A stretch of 64,000 bases of DNA from Astragalus membranaceus (taxonomy: Eukaryota > Streptophyta > Magnoliopsida > Fabales > Fabaceae): assembly GCA_039519185.1 (NCBI GenBank), contig CM076846.1, positions 126,236,182 through 126,300,181 on the forward strand. Reading direction: 5' to 3'. A program made the translations under genes and the position numbers. The notes beneath the pieces are model-generated. The model had not been told where the DNA came from. It made no database searches and saw only the letters and a list, made by a program, of their open reading frames with translations. Within the stretch, counting starts at the first letter, position 1, and every line of letters starts with the position of its first letter. Positions 1 to 12,075 of the stretch are shown in pieces.

Positions 1-120
1 TAAGTTCTCAACTGGGCCATTATAAAGGAGTTACTATTAACACCTCTTTTATTTGCTTGTATAACCCTAATTAGGATGAAGTATGTACACATACAACATA
101 CTTATTGATGGATGTTGCAC

Positions 121-300
121 CCGAAAAATTCCGGAGGATCTCTCGCGTTCAATGAAGTCGCCACCAATATTTAATTATTAGTGAAAACAATGAAAAACCC
201 CTTAAAAACGAAAATGGCACCGAAAACAGATTTTGGGTTCGGGAGTCGATTACACGTGGGGAAGGTATTAGCACCCCACAGCATCCTTTCGAAAAAGGTT
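121..300. repeat. Dispersed repeat, three copies in window
   Basis: A segment with the landmarks GTTCAATGAAGTCG and GGGTTCGGGAGTCG recurs at 48815-48990 (right copy of the duplication) and, more diverged and shorter, at 47398-47520 inside the region of the NDUFA5-like gene. The third copy is outside the aligned duplication, so this is an independent interspersed repeat. No coding frame or terminal structure is seen. It may be a piece of an LTR retroelement, which is only a guess. Confidence 0.5.
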
Positions 301-1060
301 ACCTCTGATTAATTGTGCAAAACTATATTAACTTTAGAGATACCTATTTCCCTTTTATCGAAACAATGAATGAAAAGACTTAATGAAATTTATTTATTAT
401 TGCATTTTAGAAAAGACTAAAAAAAGATTTTTTTTATTATTGCACTTGACAGTTGTGGGCCCCCATCTGCTCCTACGTATCTCCGGGTAAAGAATCAAAG
501 GCTACGTAGTTCTTGGGTAGAAAATATTTCTGTGTTGGTGTTTTTTATTATTAAGTGCCTTTGAAATTTGGATGTGTGTTCATAATGAACAAACAAGTAG
601 ACTAAGAGTGGTCGCAACTAATAACCCGTTTGAAAACTATAGTTGTTACTAACGATCTAACAAGTTAAACATAGAGTGATCATTAGTAACAACCTATTTT
701 TGGGGTTTGGTTATTTGAAAAAAATAAAATTGTATGGAAGTATGATTTATAATTGTGAAGTGATAAAACCACTCATTTTTTGAAGACAACGTTTAAATAA
801 AAAGGAAATGTACTTTGTATTTTGGGCTTTTAATAGAAACGAAATGGGGTTGCATGTAAGCAAACAGGGGGTGTGCCTAGCAATAAAGGGCTGTATCAAT
901 AAAATTGGGGGTGTGTTTAGCAGCAACACAGTTTCGTTTTGTGGGCTCTGGAGGTGCTGATCTGCAAAGTGGGTTAATGGAAGGTGGGGTGTATTGTTTG
1001 AAACGAAGGGGTGTAATTAGTAATCAGAAATTAAAATTAAAAAAGAAATAAAAAGACAGC
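301..1060. other. AT-rich intergenic DNA, no gene seen
   Basis: No convincing reading frame, terminal repeat or RNA gene is visible. The short frames present are not conserved in codon phase between the two copies of the duplication. The same sequence is present at about 48996-49740. Confidence 0.6.
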
Positions 1061-1081
1061 AGACACTATATAAAGCAAGCA

Positions 1082-1543
1082 ATGAATTTTAACCTAATTT
1101 CCTTGCCCTCTACCATTTGCGCCGCTGCCACAGAGAAAAGAGGAGGAGAGGGAGAGGTTTCGAACATTACGACCGGGAGAGAGAAAATGATAGTGAGAGA
1201 GGAGAGAGAGAGTGAGAGAGAGAGAGAGAGAGCATGGAAGAGAGAAAGAGAAAGAAGAAGGGATGCGACAGAGAGGGAAGGTTCCGGTGAGAGCAAATAA
1301 AGGAAAGCTTCGCATGGAGTGAGGTTACGCCGTAGGGGTGACGTGGTGGCGGCGCCGGCGATGGCAACGGTGAGGGAGAGAAGGAAAGGATACGACAGGG
1401 AGGGAGAGGAGAGAGTGACGGTGGTGAGAGGACGAAAAAGAGGGGAAGAAGGAGAAAGAAAGAAAACGAGAGGGAGGGAAATAAAGGGAGCGACGGTGGT
1501 GGTATGGTTTCGGTGGTGGTTCGTGGCGAGGAGAGAGAAGTGA
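1082..1543 (+). repeat. GA-rich low-complexity tract
   Basis: The tract is dominated by GA and GGA repeats, including a (GA)n core at about 1195-1232, and contains frames of Arg/Glu-rich or Ser/Leu-rich composition on both strands. These frames shift between this copy and the right copy (49777-50212), where the (GA)n core is longer. It therefore behaves as a microsatellite and not as a coding region. A GC-rich patch near 1345-1365 could be part of a former 5' UTR, but no gene follows it. Confidence 0.75.
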
Positions 1544-1559
1544 AGTTGTAATTTTGTAG

Positions 1560-2261
1560 TAATCATGTTTCAGTTTATCTTCTCATTCTTTTTTTCATTA
1601 ATTTTTTGAGTTTTTCGAATTAATTTTGGTTAAATATTTTTTGCGCACCCGTTGCTTATTTGCGACACTGTTGCGACACACTGGTAATTTCCACTACGAA
1701 AACGCTCGCCTCCAACAGCGAACTTATTGAGAGTTGTGTTCGTAAACTTCCGCAACTCTCTATGGCACCCACCGATAATGATGCTCTAAGGAATTACTTA
1801 TTAAGAATTACTAAATTTTTCGGCGAAAATTATACAACAATCTAATAATTAGTACATACTAAACACAATTTAGTGTTGGTGTGGTCACTAAATTTTTTCA
1901 TTGATGAAGAAATGACTATTATGCTTATTTAGTAACAATTACTAAACTACTGTTTAGTATTCTAAATCATACTCTTGATTTTAGTTCCAGTAAACTTATT
2001 TAATTTTAAAACAGCCCTTACAATATATACAAGTATTCAATTAAGCCTCTGAGATAATTTTAAAATTGATGTGTCACATTTTAATCATGTTAGCATTTGG
2101 TGACATGGCTAGCGTGCCTAAGTGGATTGCTTATATGGATGTTAGAAATTTAAATACCTAATTTCATTTCCCAAATCGAATTCTCTCACTCTAAGAGTTA
2201 TTTACAACAACTAATTGATACAAACACATTTAATCTACTAGTCCCAAAAAAAATGACAAGC
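1560..2261. other. AT-rich intergenic DNA, no gene seen
   Basis: No supported gene. The segment is shared with 50280-50970 and contains repeated TAGTAAC/ACTAAA-type words near 1850-1950. No boundaries of a mobile element are visible. Confidence 0.55.
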
Positions 2262-2730
2262 TCACAAACCCATTTTTTTCCCGATAAGCAATGTTTCATT
2301 GATTAGAGCATTAAGGATGCTCAAAACCACAAATACAAGATGAATTCAAAAGTTGTTGATACAGTTAAGTGTGTTGTTCCACCACAACGGCGGTGACAAA
2401 CTAGAGTTTCTACCCACCCCGAATACAAACCAACACCAAGATAAATACTTTATATGAGCTACAATCGATTCAATCTTGACAACTTCCTATCTAAAGCAAA
2501 CGTCATTCCGAGCTAACTAGAGGCACCAACAAGTCGCCAACCAGAGTAAGTATTTTACCATCTTTGCCTTTTTGTCAATGCAAAATTCGCCAAACAATAG
2601 GAAGTGCTGAGAAATATCATGAGATACCGGTAACTGGATGTCTAGCCATCAACCTAACTCACTCCAAACCCTCTGAGAGATGCTGCACTCCAAGAATAAG
2701 TGTTGCGCCTCCTCCCTATAAGTATTAGAG
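2262..2730 (-). pseudogene. LINE fragment: reverse-transcriptase zinc-binding region to 3' end
   Basis: On the minus strand a broken frame reads HLFLECSISQRVW, then WLDIQLPVS and KAKMVKYLLWLATCWC. This is the pattern of the zinc-binding (zf-RVT) region that follows reverse transcriptase in plant L1-type LINEs. The frame has several stops. The low-coordinate end is rich in T on the plus strand, consistent with a LINE 3' tail. It is a 5'-truncated, dead LINE copy. It is also present in the right copy (50975-51445), so it predates the duplication. Confidence 0.6.
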
Positions 2731-2739
2731 AAAGCACAC

Positions 2740-3620
2740 ATAGACCCATTTCTATATATGGATGTGATACAAACCCATTTAATCTGCGTAGGATTAAATT
2801 CGAAGGTTGAGTATGAGAGTTTATTGGATCCTTCTCAAGTTCAAGCTTCTCAAAACCCTTGTGTGTGTTAGCTTCTGAAGTTAAATTTCTGGGATACATT
2901 TGTTGAGTGTGTGTTAGCTTGATAGACATTATTGTATACACTTTATTTAGATTATCTTCAAGCTCATAATCATCCTAAAAATCCAAAACCCTTATTGTAA
3001 ATACTATCTTGTAACATTCCATCAAACTACTTAGAGAGAGTGAGTGTTGATGTTGACCTTACTTGATAGAGAAGCTTTTAGGAAACTACGAGAGAGTGCT
3101 CTAAAAGGTGAAACAGTTGTGAAAGTCTTTTGTGTGTGATCAAAAGCAAGTGTAATAACTATTTAAGAAATAGTGTAAACACTCACAAGGAAGTGGGGAG
3201 AGGAAGTAGCCAAGATTTTGGTGAACCTCTATAACTCGTATGTTATTTACTAGCTTTTCATATTACTTCCTTATTTGCTATAACTTGCTTTGTGATTTCA
3301 AACTAAGAGAAGGTTCGTTTCTGCAACCTTCTCAAACCTGTTCTTATCAAACAATCTTATAAACACGCTTAAAACAATTAAAGACTACATACTTACAACA
3401 AGCTTGTTTTGTTCTTCATCATTCTTATTCTCTGTTCTTCATTATTTATTTGAATAATTTCAACGTCGAATATATCTATTGAATCTACCATTTTCATTTT
3501 CAAGATTATCTTGAGAATATTATTTGAAGAAGGTTTCAGGGATTAAAGTTTAAAAGGACACATAATTCAAACCCCCCTTCTTGTTTAACTTAGTCACTTC
3601 AGAATGCAATTCACGGTGCT
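2740..3620 (+). other. Possible Ty1-copia LTR relic
   Basis: The segment has a TG/CT-rich composition and ends with an AATTCAAACCCCCCTTCTTG-like sequence, of a kind often found just inside the 5' LTR of plant Ty1-copia elements. No paired LTR, target duplication or coding region was found, so the assignment is weak. The same sequence occurs at 51455-52335. Confidence 0.25.
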
Positions 3621-4686
3621 AAGGGGATGCAGTTCCAGCCCTTAATGGTAATGAGTTGTAGAGTGAGAGAGAATACGATTTGGAAGATGAAATTAGGGAT
3701 TTGAATGTCTCTCATCCACATAAGCACTCCACCTAGGCACACAGGCTATGTTACCAAATGTCAGCATGTTTAAAATGCGACACATCAGCTCTAAAATAAT
3801 CTCGTGGACTAAATTGAATACTTTTATAAATTGCAAGGGTTGTTTTAAAAAAATAAAATTGCATGGACTAAAATGGATATTCATTGTATTTGTAGGGAAC
3901 AAAATGATATTTGAGCCTAAATTTAATTGTAGGACACACCATCACTATTATTTCTTTCTCTCTCCAAATAGAACCCTCCATTTCTTATGGAGAGGATCCT
4001 AACACAAAAAATGTATAAAGAAAGGGTATTGGTAGACCTTGCACAAAATCTTACAACATCAACTTTTTATTTGCAAATTTATCCATATAATCAGAAATAT
4101 TTATTTGTCTTCTTTTTTTGATAAAGTGGAATATTCATTTGTCCCGATATTTTCACTTGATACAATGATTTTTATTTTATTTTAAATAGTGATGTTTGTA
4201 TTATATATAGGCGATGGTCAAGAGGTTCAACACTTTAAGTGCTTTAAGGTGGTCAAATGCTTAAAATCACTTCAAACTCCACTGGTGCCACTTATAAGTA
4301 GAAGGTCATGTTTTGCATTGTCCTTAATAGTGATTTGATTCATGTCTATTCAGGTAAAAACAACAAAAAAATAAATATGGGGGCCTAAACTTTGACTTAG
4401 TTGGTTTTTCAATGTTTTTCGTCACACCAATACCAATCAAGTCATTAAAGGAACATGATCTTATACTTATAGGTGGCGGTGTCACCGGTGGAATTTGGGG
4501 TGATTTTCTAACGTTTGACTATCATAAATCACTTGAAGTGTTGGACCACTCTAATCATCGTCTTATATACAAAGTTGTTTTCTACTATCGTAAAACCTCT
4601 TCTCATTTTCAACATAGAGTGAGAGCAATTAATTAGTCACTACTAACAATATGCACATGTGTTGGCCGTTGAGTGCATGCATATAT
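3621..4686. other. Non-coding; right part matches mTERF upstream DNA
   Basis: No gene is visible. From about 4005 onward the sequence matches, with much divergence, the region directly upstream of the intact mTERF gene (36340-37045). Shared landmarks include TAAACTTTGACTT and GTGTTGGCCGTTGAGTGCAT. The match starts near the mTERF start codon region, so an mTERF gene probably once lay to the left here and has been lost or replaced. The same arrangement is seen in the right copy at 52338-53400. Confidence 0.55.
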
Positions 4687-5935
4687 TTTTTTGACAAAAA
4701 CAAACTTATCTCATTTCATTAAGGATAGAAATCACAGTACAAGTAGGAATATGATTAAAAACATAAGAGCTAGCATAATATCGAGATGCTCTAGCCAAAT
4801 TGTGAGCAACTTGGTTTGCTTGCCTTCTAACAAAACTCAACCCATATAGTTTGAGTTAGTACAAAAGAACTAAGAACTCCTTACATCTAGCTAGAATTGA
4901 CCCAAATTCTGTATTTGGAAAATATACAGCTTCAACACCATCAAAAACTTGTTTATAGTCCATTTCATACGTGTATTTCCCATCTCATCCAATTAATGCC
5001 TTTTTTCTAGAAGAACATCACCAAAAAGAATTGATCATTTTCTCCATTTCCTCCCCCATGGAAGAAGGAATGAGAAAAGTACTCGTGCAATAAGTTGGAA
5101 TTGCTTGTACCACTGATTTGTTAAATAGTTCATTGTCTGCTTTTGAGAGATGTTTTCCCGACCAACTTTAAATTCTCTTCCAAAGCTCCAAAGCCTATCC
5201 CTCAGATAACTAAAAATGACCTTTTTCTGCCTTCTAATCATTGATGACATTCCCAAATATTTTCCCGACACCATACTTTGTGTCACTCCCAACAGATGTG
5301 TCAACTGATCTCTAGCTTCACAAAATGTATTCTTGCTGGAAATTTTTTTGAGACTTGTGCATATTAGCAGCTTGTCCAGATGCTTGTTCATGTGTGAAGA
5401 ATTTGTTACACACTTTTGTGCCATGAATATCTCCCCTCGCCTCCGATCTTCTTATTAAAGTGGTAAGGCCCTCGACACAAATCAAAAAAAGATAACGAGA
5501 TGGTGAATCTCCTTGTTTGAGTCCCCGACCCAGAAAAGTTGGCTCCACACTATGTCACTATCACCATTGACAATGCTAGAATATTTAACTGATTCGAGGC
5601 ACATCATTATCCAAGAAACTCATCTTTCACAAAAACCCAATTTCAACATCATAGCATGTAAATACGTCCAATCCATCCTGTCATAGGCTTTGATGACTTC
5701 TATTTTTAGAGCTACCTCTCCTATTCTTCAACTTGTTTTGCATTTCATGTGATGAATGGTTTCAATTGCCACCAAGACACTTGGTCTCTATAAAAGCTGT
5801 CTGCTCTTAAGAAATACAAGGTAACACAAATTTTATTCTATTCGCCAACACTTTAGCCACTATTTTATAGATAACATTACATAGAGAAGTTGGGCGTAGG
5901 TCTTTCATAGAAGTTGGATTGTCAACTTTATGTTG
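4687..5935 (-). pseudogene. LINE fragment: partial RT joined to RNase H tail
   Basis: Minus-strand pieces include KDLRPTSLCNVIYKIVAKVL (reverse transcriptase), GRGLKQGDSPSRYLFLICVE (RT core, QGD-P motif) and VRRQANQVAHNLARASR (RNase H end). Several frameshifts and stops separate them, and most of the region between RT and RNase H is missing. The plus-strand end at 4687 is T-rich and marks the LINE 3' end. The matching mTERF upstream sequence at 37045 lacks this insert, which defines it as an insertion. It is shared with 53400-54650. Confidence 0.7.
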
Positions 5936-6401
5936 TTTTTTTGTTGATATAATTATGTTACTTATCTTTGTTCTCTCCATGAAGACATACTTATATAATG
6001 TTTGTGTATTAATTACGTTTCTTTTTACCAAATAAAAAATTGGGGCATATTTTAATTGGCCAAAAAAAGGGCCATACTACACAAACACCCCAAAAAATGC
6101 CTAAGTTGTCTGGAGGCAACAAAAGCGCTGCTTGCACCCTCCCGTCCACCAATCCATCACCTCATATATCTTCATCAATCTCACTCTCTTTTTCTTCTTT
6201 GGATCTATTCTCTTTCTTTGTTAAAATTGTATTTAACTGGGCAATTGTCCTACCATACGTGTTAGTTGCTTATTACACTCACTTCTATTTGTAATGAATG
6301 ATAAAAACGCGTCACCAATTGTGTGGTTATCTTGGCTGTAATGGAGATATAGCTTAAACTTTGAAACCATGGGGCCTGGTCTTGATTATCCTTGGGACAT
6401 C
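5936..6401. other. Non-coding shared block up to LINE target site
   Basis: The first ~130 bases match 37045-37180 downstream of the mTERF-associated block. The rest matches only the right copy (to 55107). A short CT-rich patch lies at 6170-6220. The last 12 bases (6390-6401, CCTTGGGACATC) are the left target duplication of the LINE. No gene seen. Confidence 0.6.
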
Positions 6402-6678
6402 CCTTTTTTTTGGTCAACTTGATATAGCTTTCATTTAAGAAATGGGCTAAGCCCAACCATTACAAACAGGAAGAAAAAAAAGAGCCACACACAAAGGCCC
6501 AACAAACATGACAAAAACCAAACAGCCAAACACCGGCCCAAAACGAAACATAATCACTAATACACACAAACCAGATAAACATAACTGGATAGAACCATTT
6601 CGAGAGAAAGAAACAAACTAAACGAAGCAAGGCGAAAAACCCTAGACGACACAACTTACAATAATCCAGAATTTCTGC

Positions 6679-9600
6679 TCAACCAAACCTTGAATCACAG
6701 CAATCCAACTTCAATATAGATCGAAGCTTATCAGGAGGCGAAGTAATCCAATTGTAAGGTGGCAAATTTGTTGACGCAAGACGTGCTACGCAATCGGCAG
6801 CTTGATTCCCAATTCTGTTGATCCACCGAAAATCACAAGAGGAAAAGCAATTTTTGATTTGTAAAATGTCTCTAACGAAAACATTGATCTCACCCCTTTG
6901 ATTTTGTTCATTGCATGCCTGAATCACTGAGAAAGAGTCGGACTCGAAGACTACATCTTGGATATTGAGGCTAGAAGCAAGGATGATCGCTTCTCTAAAT
7001 GCAAAAGCTTCAGCAGCAAGAGGAGATAAAGCATAGATTCTTGAGGTACTCCCTGCAACTATAATTCCACATCTGTTCCTGGCCACAATGGCAGAGAATC
7101 CTTTCCCAGCTACTACATCAAATTGAGCATCCGTGTTGAATTTGATTATGTTGTTTAGAGGAGGACTCCAATTAGCCATAGTCCTCCTTTGACCACACAT
7201 TGCATTCATTTGATGATTAGTAATAGAAGTAGGAATTATCATTGTAGAAAAACTAGCTTTGATAGTATACAGAATATCATTTGGTCTAGGGATTTTATCC
7301 TCAAAACACATTAGATTCCTAGCTTTCCATATGTTCCATACTGCGATCATAACATAACAAATCAATAGCTGCTTATCATTCCCTTGACACCAATTAGCCT
7401 CTAAAATAGAGTCAAACCAATCCCCAAAGTGAGAAATGTTGAAATAATTAGGAACAGAGCAAATTTGTAAACCAAACCAGACTGGGGTAGTCCAAGGACA
7501 TAAGAATAGCAAGTGTTCAATAGATTCATCAGCCTCTTTACAAACAGGACACTTAGGAGAAGAAGCAATCCTCTTTTTCATAAGATTTAAATTAGAGCTG
7601 ATAGCATTATGCTTGAGCTTCCAAAAGAAACGCTTAATCCTCCCAGGAACCTTAGCTTCCCAAATTTGATTCCAAGATGCCTCTGAATGCAAATAAGAAG
7701 ATTCTGGTTTAACAACTTTAGCTTCATTATCAATCCTCAGCACCTTATAACCAGATTTAACAGAAAAAATACCATCCTTAGAGAGAGGCCAGTATAGTTT
7801 GTCAACAGAATCAAAACAACTAATAGGAGTTTTTAAAGCCCCAATAGCACTATCTGGAGAAAGATTTAACCTTAAAGCACTGAGATTCCACTTTTTTGAT
7901 GAGCAATCAATAAGCTCATGAACCTTATTAATATTACATCCCTGACTAGTAGTAGCTAGACCCCCAGTAGCAAGCCAATTATCCTCCTTGATACTCACTA
8001 CTGTCCCATCTCCAATATTCCACCTCCCTTGTTTCTTTAGCAAGTCTCTACCATGAAGGATGCTCCTCCAAACCCATGAAATGCCAGCTTTAGGTTTCAC
8101 ATTCCAAAAATCCTCCTTTGAACAATAAATTCCTCTCAACATTGTAGCCCAGTAATCATTTTGACCATGTAAGCATCTTCAAGCCTGTTTTGAGAGGAGT
8201 GAGGTATTCTGAGTAGCAAAATCCTTAAAACCCATTCCACCTTTATTCTTACTACCACACATGAAGTCCCAAGACTTCCAATGAATTCCCCTAGATCTAA
8301 CTTTTGAACTCCACCAAAAATTAGCCACTGCAAAGCATAAAGACTGACAGAAATTTTTTGGCAGCCTTACAATAGACATCACATAAGAAGGAATGGCCTG
8401 TATAACAGCTTTTATAAGAACCTCCTTCCTAGCTTGAGATAGAAACTGTTCTTTCCAACCCTCAATCTTAGAGAACACCCTCTCCTTGATCCAAGCAAGA
8501 GCTTGTGTTCTAGATGTACCCCACTCAGCAGGAACACCTAAATATTTCCCAGGAGATTCCCACAAAGGAATATGAAGTGAATCAGACAGAGCATATTTCG
8601 TATGATTAGGAACAGCAACACCACAAATCAATCCAGATTTTTGAAGATTAATCTTCTGGCCAGAAATCCTTGTAAAATCATTAAGAATAGCCACAATTTG
8701 ATAAATTTCCTCCTTAGTTGCCTTTCCAAAAATTAAAGCATCATCTGCAAAAAAACAAATGAGTTAGAGTAGGGGCTTTAGGAGCCAACTTTAGACCTAG
8801 AGTAAGACCTGAATAATTTGCATTAGACAACATCCTTGATAGAACATCAAACACAAGGACAAAAAGGTAAGGAGACAGAGGATCTCCTTGCCAGAGACCA
8901 CTCCTAGGCACCACAATACTACTCCTAGCACCATTAACCTGATATACATAACTGACAGAAGAAACCAGAGACAAAACTATAGAAACCCAGTCTAGACAGA
9001 AACCAAAAGCAAGCAAGACATCTTTTAGAAAGGACCAATCAACTCTATCATAAGCTTTATTCATGTCCAACTTAATAGCAAAGCCATTACTAGCAACAGA
9101 ATTTCTCTTTTTTAGAAAGTGAAAAGCCTCTTGAGCCACAACTAGATTGTCTTGAATCAATCTACCCCCAACAAAAGCACTTTGTTGTCGAGAAACAAGA
9201 GAATTAAGGATAGGTTTAAGCCTAGAGACCAACACTTTTGAGATGATTTTGTAGATAAAATTACAACAGCTAATTGGCCTTAGCTGGCCAATTTCTTCAG
9301 GATGAGACACTTTAGGAATAAGAGCAACCAGAGTTTCATTAATTGATTCTCCAAGCACCTCAGAATCAAAGAATTCAGAAATAGCTCTCAAGATATCATC
9401 CTTGATGATATCCCAATTTTTTTGATAAAATAACCCATTAAGACCATCAGGACCAGGAGATTTAAGAGCACCAAGAGAAAACACAGCACTTTGAACTTCA
9501 GACATCAAAACAGGAGACATTAAAGACTCATTATTCTCCAAAGAAACCAATTTAGGAACAACTCTTAAACACTGAGAGAAAACAGGATTAGCAGGGACAT

Positions 9601-10807
9601 AAAGATCCTTAAAATATTCCACAATAGATTTAGAAATATCTATTTGCCCCTCAACCCAACACCCATCTTTATCCTTGATTCTATAGAGCTTATTTTTATC
9701 CCTTCTCTGAACTGTAGTAGCATGAAAAAACTTTGAATTCTTGTCTCCATAGGTTAACCATTTTAGTCTAGACCTTTGTCCCCAATAAAGCTCTTCTTGT
9801 TTCCACAGCTTGTCTATCTCAAATTTGATCCACTTAATCTCCTCTAAACTAGAGATATTATTCCCAGCATTAGTCAGATTCTGAAGTCTAAACTTCAATT
9901 TAGAGATTTCAACTGAAGCATTAGAAAATGTAACTTTACTCCAACCTTGAAGAGTTCTTTTACAATTAGAAGCTTTGATCTTGAAATTCTTCCAGCCTCC
10001 TTCATCAGAAAACTTAGAATTCCAACCATCTCTAACTACAATTCCACAATCTTCATGCTCATCCCAAAAACTTTCATATTTAAAAAACTTAGGACATCTC
10101 AAAGGAGGGTAAGGAAGTAGAACAATAGGAGAGTGATCAGAATTAAAGATAGGTAAAGCAATACCTGCAATATGAGGATATAAGAATCTCCACCCCCAAT
10201 TAACTAGCACCCTATCAATTCTTTGATATGTTACAATTCCATCTCTAGGATTACTTGCAAAAGTATATTTGCTCCCCTTCAATTCTAAGTCCATCAAACT
10301 ACCAGAATTTAGGAAATCTCTAAATAGAGTTATCCTAATAGGAGCAACACTTCTAAGGCCATCCTTCTCAGTAATAGATGTCATCTCATTAAAGTCACCT
10401 AAGCAGCACCAAGGTTCATTACAACATGGCATCAACCTCAAAATCTTACCCCATAAATACCTTCTCCTGTCAAAAGTTGAATTACCATAGATAAAAGTCA
10501 TCAATAGCAGATTCCCAGACTTTTTCTCCTTCAAAGCAGTATGAATATAGTTGATTGTAGAATTTAGGATCTGAACTTCATAATCATTATTCCAAAAAAG
10601 ACCCAACCCACCAGATGTACCTACAGCAGGAACACAGAACACCTTATTAAACTTTAGCTTCCTCCTAACCCTTTCAACTCTTTGTACTTGAGCCCTAGTT
10701 TCCATTAAAAACAAAATAGACGGCCTATGATTCTTGATAAGCTCCTGAATCTCTCTACTAGTCGTAGATGCCGCCAATCCACGACAATTCCAGCTTATTG
10801 TAGTCAT
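6679..10807 (-). pseudogene. LINE ORF2: endonuclease, reverse transcriptase, RNase H (two lesions)
   Basis: ORF2 starts at 10807 with TTISWNCRGLAAS, typical of the apurinic-like endonuclease, whose SDHSPI histidine motif is present. The reverse transcriptase follows with GPDGLNGLFYQ, KLDMNKAYDRVDW and GLWQGDPLSPYLF. A T-run near 8740-8750 has one extra base and shifts the frame exactly at the FADD catalytic box. The next frame carries on with the RT thumb, and one TGA near 8177 replaces a tryptophan codon. After that the frame is open to 6679 with the zinc-binding region (CPVCKEADESIEHLLFLCPW) and an RNase H domain (FNTDAQF, AEAFAFREA, FESDSF, NQAADCVA). Only two simple changes inactivate it. 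Confidence 0.9.
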
Positions 10808-12075
10808 TTGAAATTTGGGGGCATGGAAAGACCCGCCTCCTCAATCATAGTATCAGTTGCTGCATAAATAAAACCATCAATCACAGTAATAATTCTAGCC
10901 TTTTTGTTGCCACTGTTATTACTGCTTTCCCCTTCATCATTTGTGATGCACAATTGTTGATTATCTCTATCTCTTTTCAGGTTCAAATCATTAGCAAAAG
11001 TATTACTCAAAGCCTCCTCAACTCTCTTAGGAATAACTCTATCAGAGCATACAGATGGAGAAACAACTTCATGAGGAAATTCAACATAGTATGGAGGGTT
11101 ACCATCAAACTCAGGTAATACATAGTCTTTGCAATCAAGTTTATGAATTTGCATCTGGTTAGCTGGAACAGAGGTAGTAGATGGCTCACTATCAGCCATA
11201 TTATTCATATTCATATCCCCCTCTCCCCCAACTGGGTTAGTATTACGACTAGCACCAGTTTCATAATTTGTATTACTCTGCTCATTCTCATCTCTCTTTC
11301 CATGCTCATAAGAATTGTTAGCAGCATCATGAAACACCTTAGGTTTAAAAGTTGAAAGAAAAGGGCCAAACTTAGGTAAGGATTTATTATAGGCAGCCAT
11401 AACTTGTGGTTTTCTACATTGTCTGTACTCATGACCAAATTCTCCACATTTATAACACAGCCCTTGTAATCTTTCATATTTGAAATGAACCCATATCTTA
11501 TTGCCATCTTCTTTCTGAATCCAACACCCTGGCCATATAGGTTTACTGCTATTTATTGCCACTCTCGCCCTTATAAAATGAGTAGCTATACCACCTCCTA
11601 GCTTGAAAGGATCATCAATCTCAACAACCCTCCCAACTCTGTTCAACAGAATTCTAGCATTTTCAGGGTTTACATCCTGCCAAGGCAGACCATGAATTTG
11701 AACCCAGAAAAAAACATGATCAAAATTAATATTATCAAAGGCCTGACCTTCCTCCCACCTCTGTAAACTTAGCAGATGGTTCATAGCAAACCAAGGAGCT
11801 CTATGAATCACCTCCTCTGCATTTTGAACTGAAGGAAAAGTAAAGAGATACTTATTATCCCCCATATCCGTAATGTATAGGCCTTTATATTGACCCCATC
11901 TTTTGAACATAATGTTTCTAATAGCTTTCTTATTCTGGATCTTATTTGATATCAGCTTTCCCACCACAGTTCTTAAAGCGTACTCTATGTTGTTTTTTGT
12001 TGCAGGAATCAGTTTCTCCACTACAACCTCTCTTTCATCCGCAGGAGTGACACCAATATACGATCTATCATTCAT
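10804..12075 (-). CDS. LINE ORF1, RNA-binding DUF4283/zinc-knuckle protein
   Basis: This 423-residue protein is complete. Residues about 30-190 resemble the DUF4283 region of plant LINE ORF1, with landmarks such as FKRWGQYKGL and HVFFWVQIHGLP. A CCHC zinc knuckle follows near residue 210 (CYKCGEFGHEYRQC, spacing C-x2-C-x4-H-x4-C). The C-terminal half is Asn/Ser-rich and likely disordered. ORF1 proteins of this type bind the element RNA and form the ribonucleoprotein used in target-primed reverse transcription. Its TGA stop overlaps the ORF2 ATG as ATGA, suggesting that ORF2 is translated by reinitiation after ORF1. The frame has no lesion. Confidence 0.85.
   Translation of the reverse strand: MNDRSYIGVTPADEREVVVEKLIPATKNNIEYALRTVVGKLISNKIQNKKAIRNIMFKRWGQYKGLYITDMGDNKYLFTFPSVQNAEEVIHRAPWFAMNHLLSLQRWEEGQAFDNINFDHVFFWVQIHGLPWQDVNPENARILLNRVGRVVEIDDPFKLGGGIATHFIRARVAINSSKPIWPGCWIQKEDGNKIWVHFKYERLQGLCYKCGEFGHEYRQCRKPQVMAAYNKSLPKFGPFLSTFKPKVFHDAANNSYEHGKRDENEQSNTNYETGASRNTNPVGGEGDMNMNNMADSEPSTTSVPANQMQIHKLDCKDYVLPEFDGNPPYYVEFPHEVVSPSVCSDRVIPKRVEEALSNTFANDLNLKRDRDNQQLCITNDEGESSNNSGNKKARIITVIDGFIYAATDTMIEEAGLSMPPNFK

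Larger units (their letters stand above)
1..6401. repeat. Left copy of large segmental duplication, first block
   Basis: This block matches 48697-55107 almost base for base, with scattered substitutions and small indels. It ends exactly at the target site of the LINE inserted at 6402. The left edge of the duplication is outside the window, because the match is in progress at base 1. In the right copy the same sequence follows an NDUFA5-like gene, so such a gene may lie just left of this window. No intact host gene is visible inside. It holds a GA-rich tract, two LINE fragments and unassigned AT-rich DNA. Confidence 0.92.

Noticed and set aside
1066..1566. Ser/Leu/Pro-rich reading frames over the GA-rich tract (also 49761-50238)
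   Set aside because: They come from GA/CT repeats, occur in several frames on both strands, and shift between the two copies.
5600..5935. Small intact host gene on the minus strand (KDLRPTSLCNVIYKIVAKVL frame)
   Set aside because: The motif is the reverse transcriptase fingers region of a LINE, with stops on both sides.
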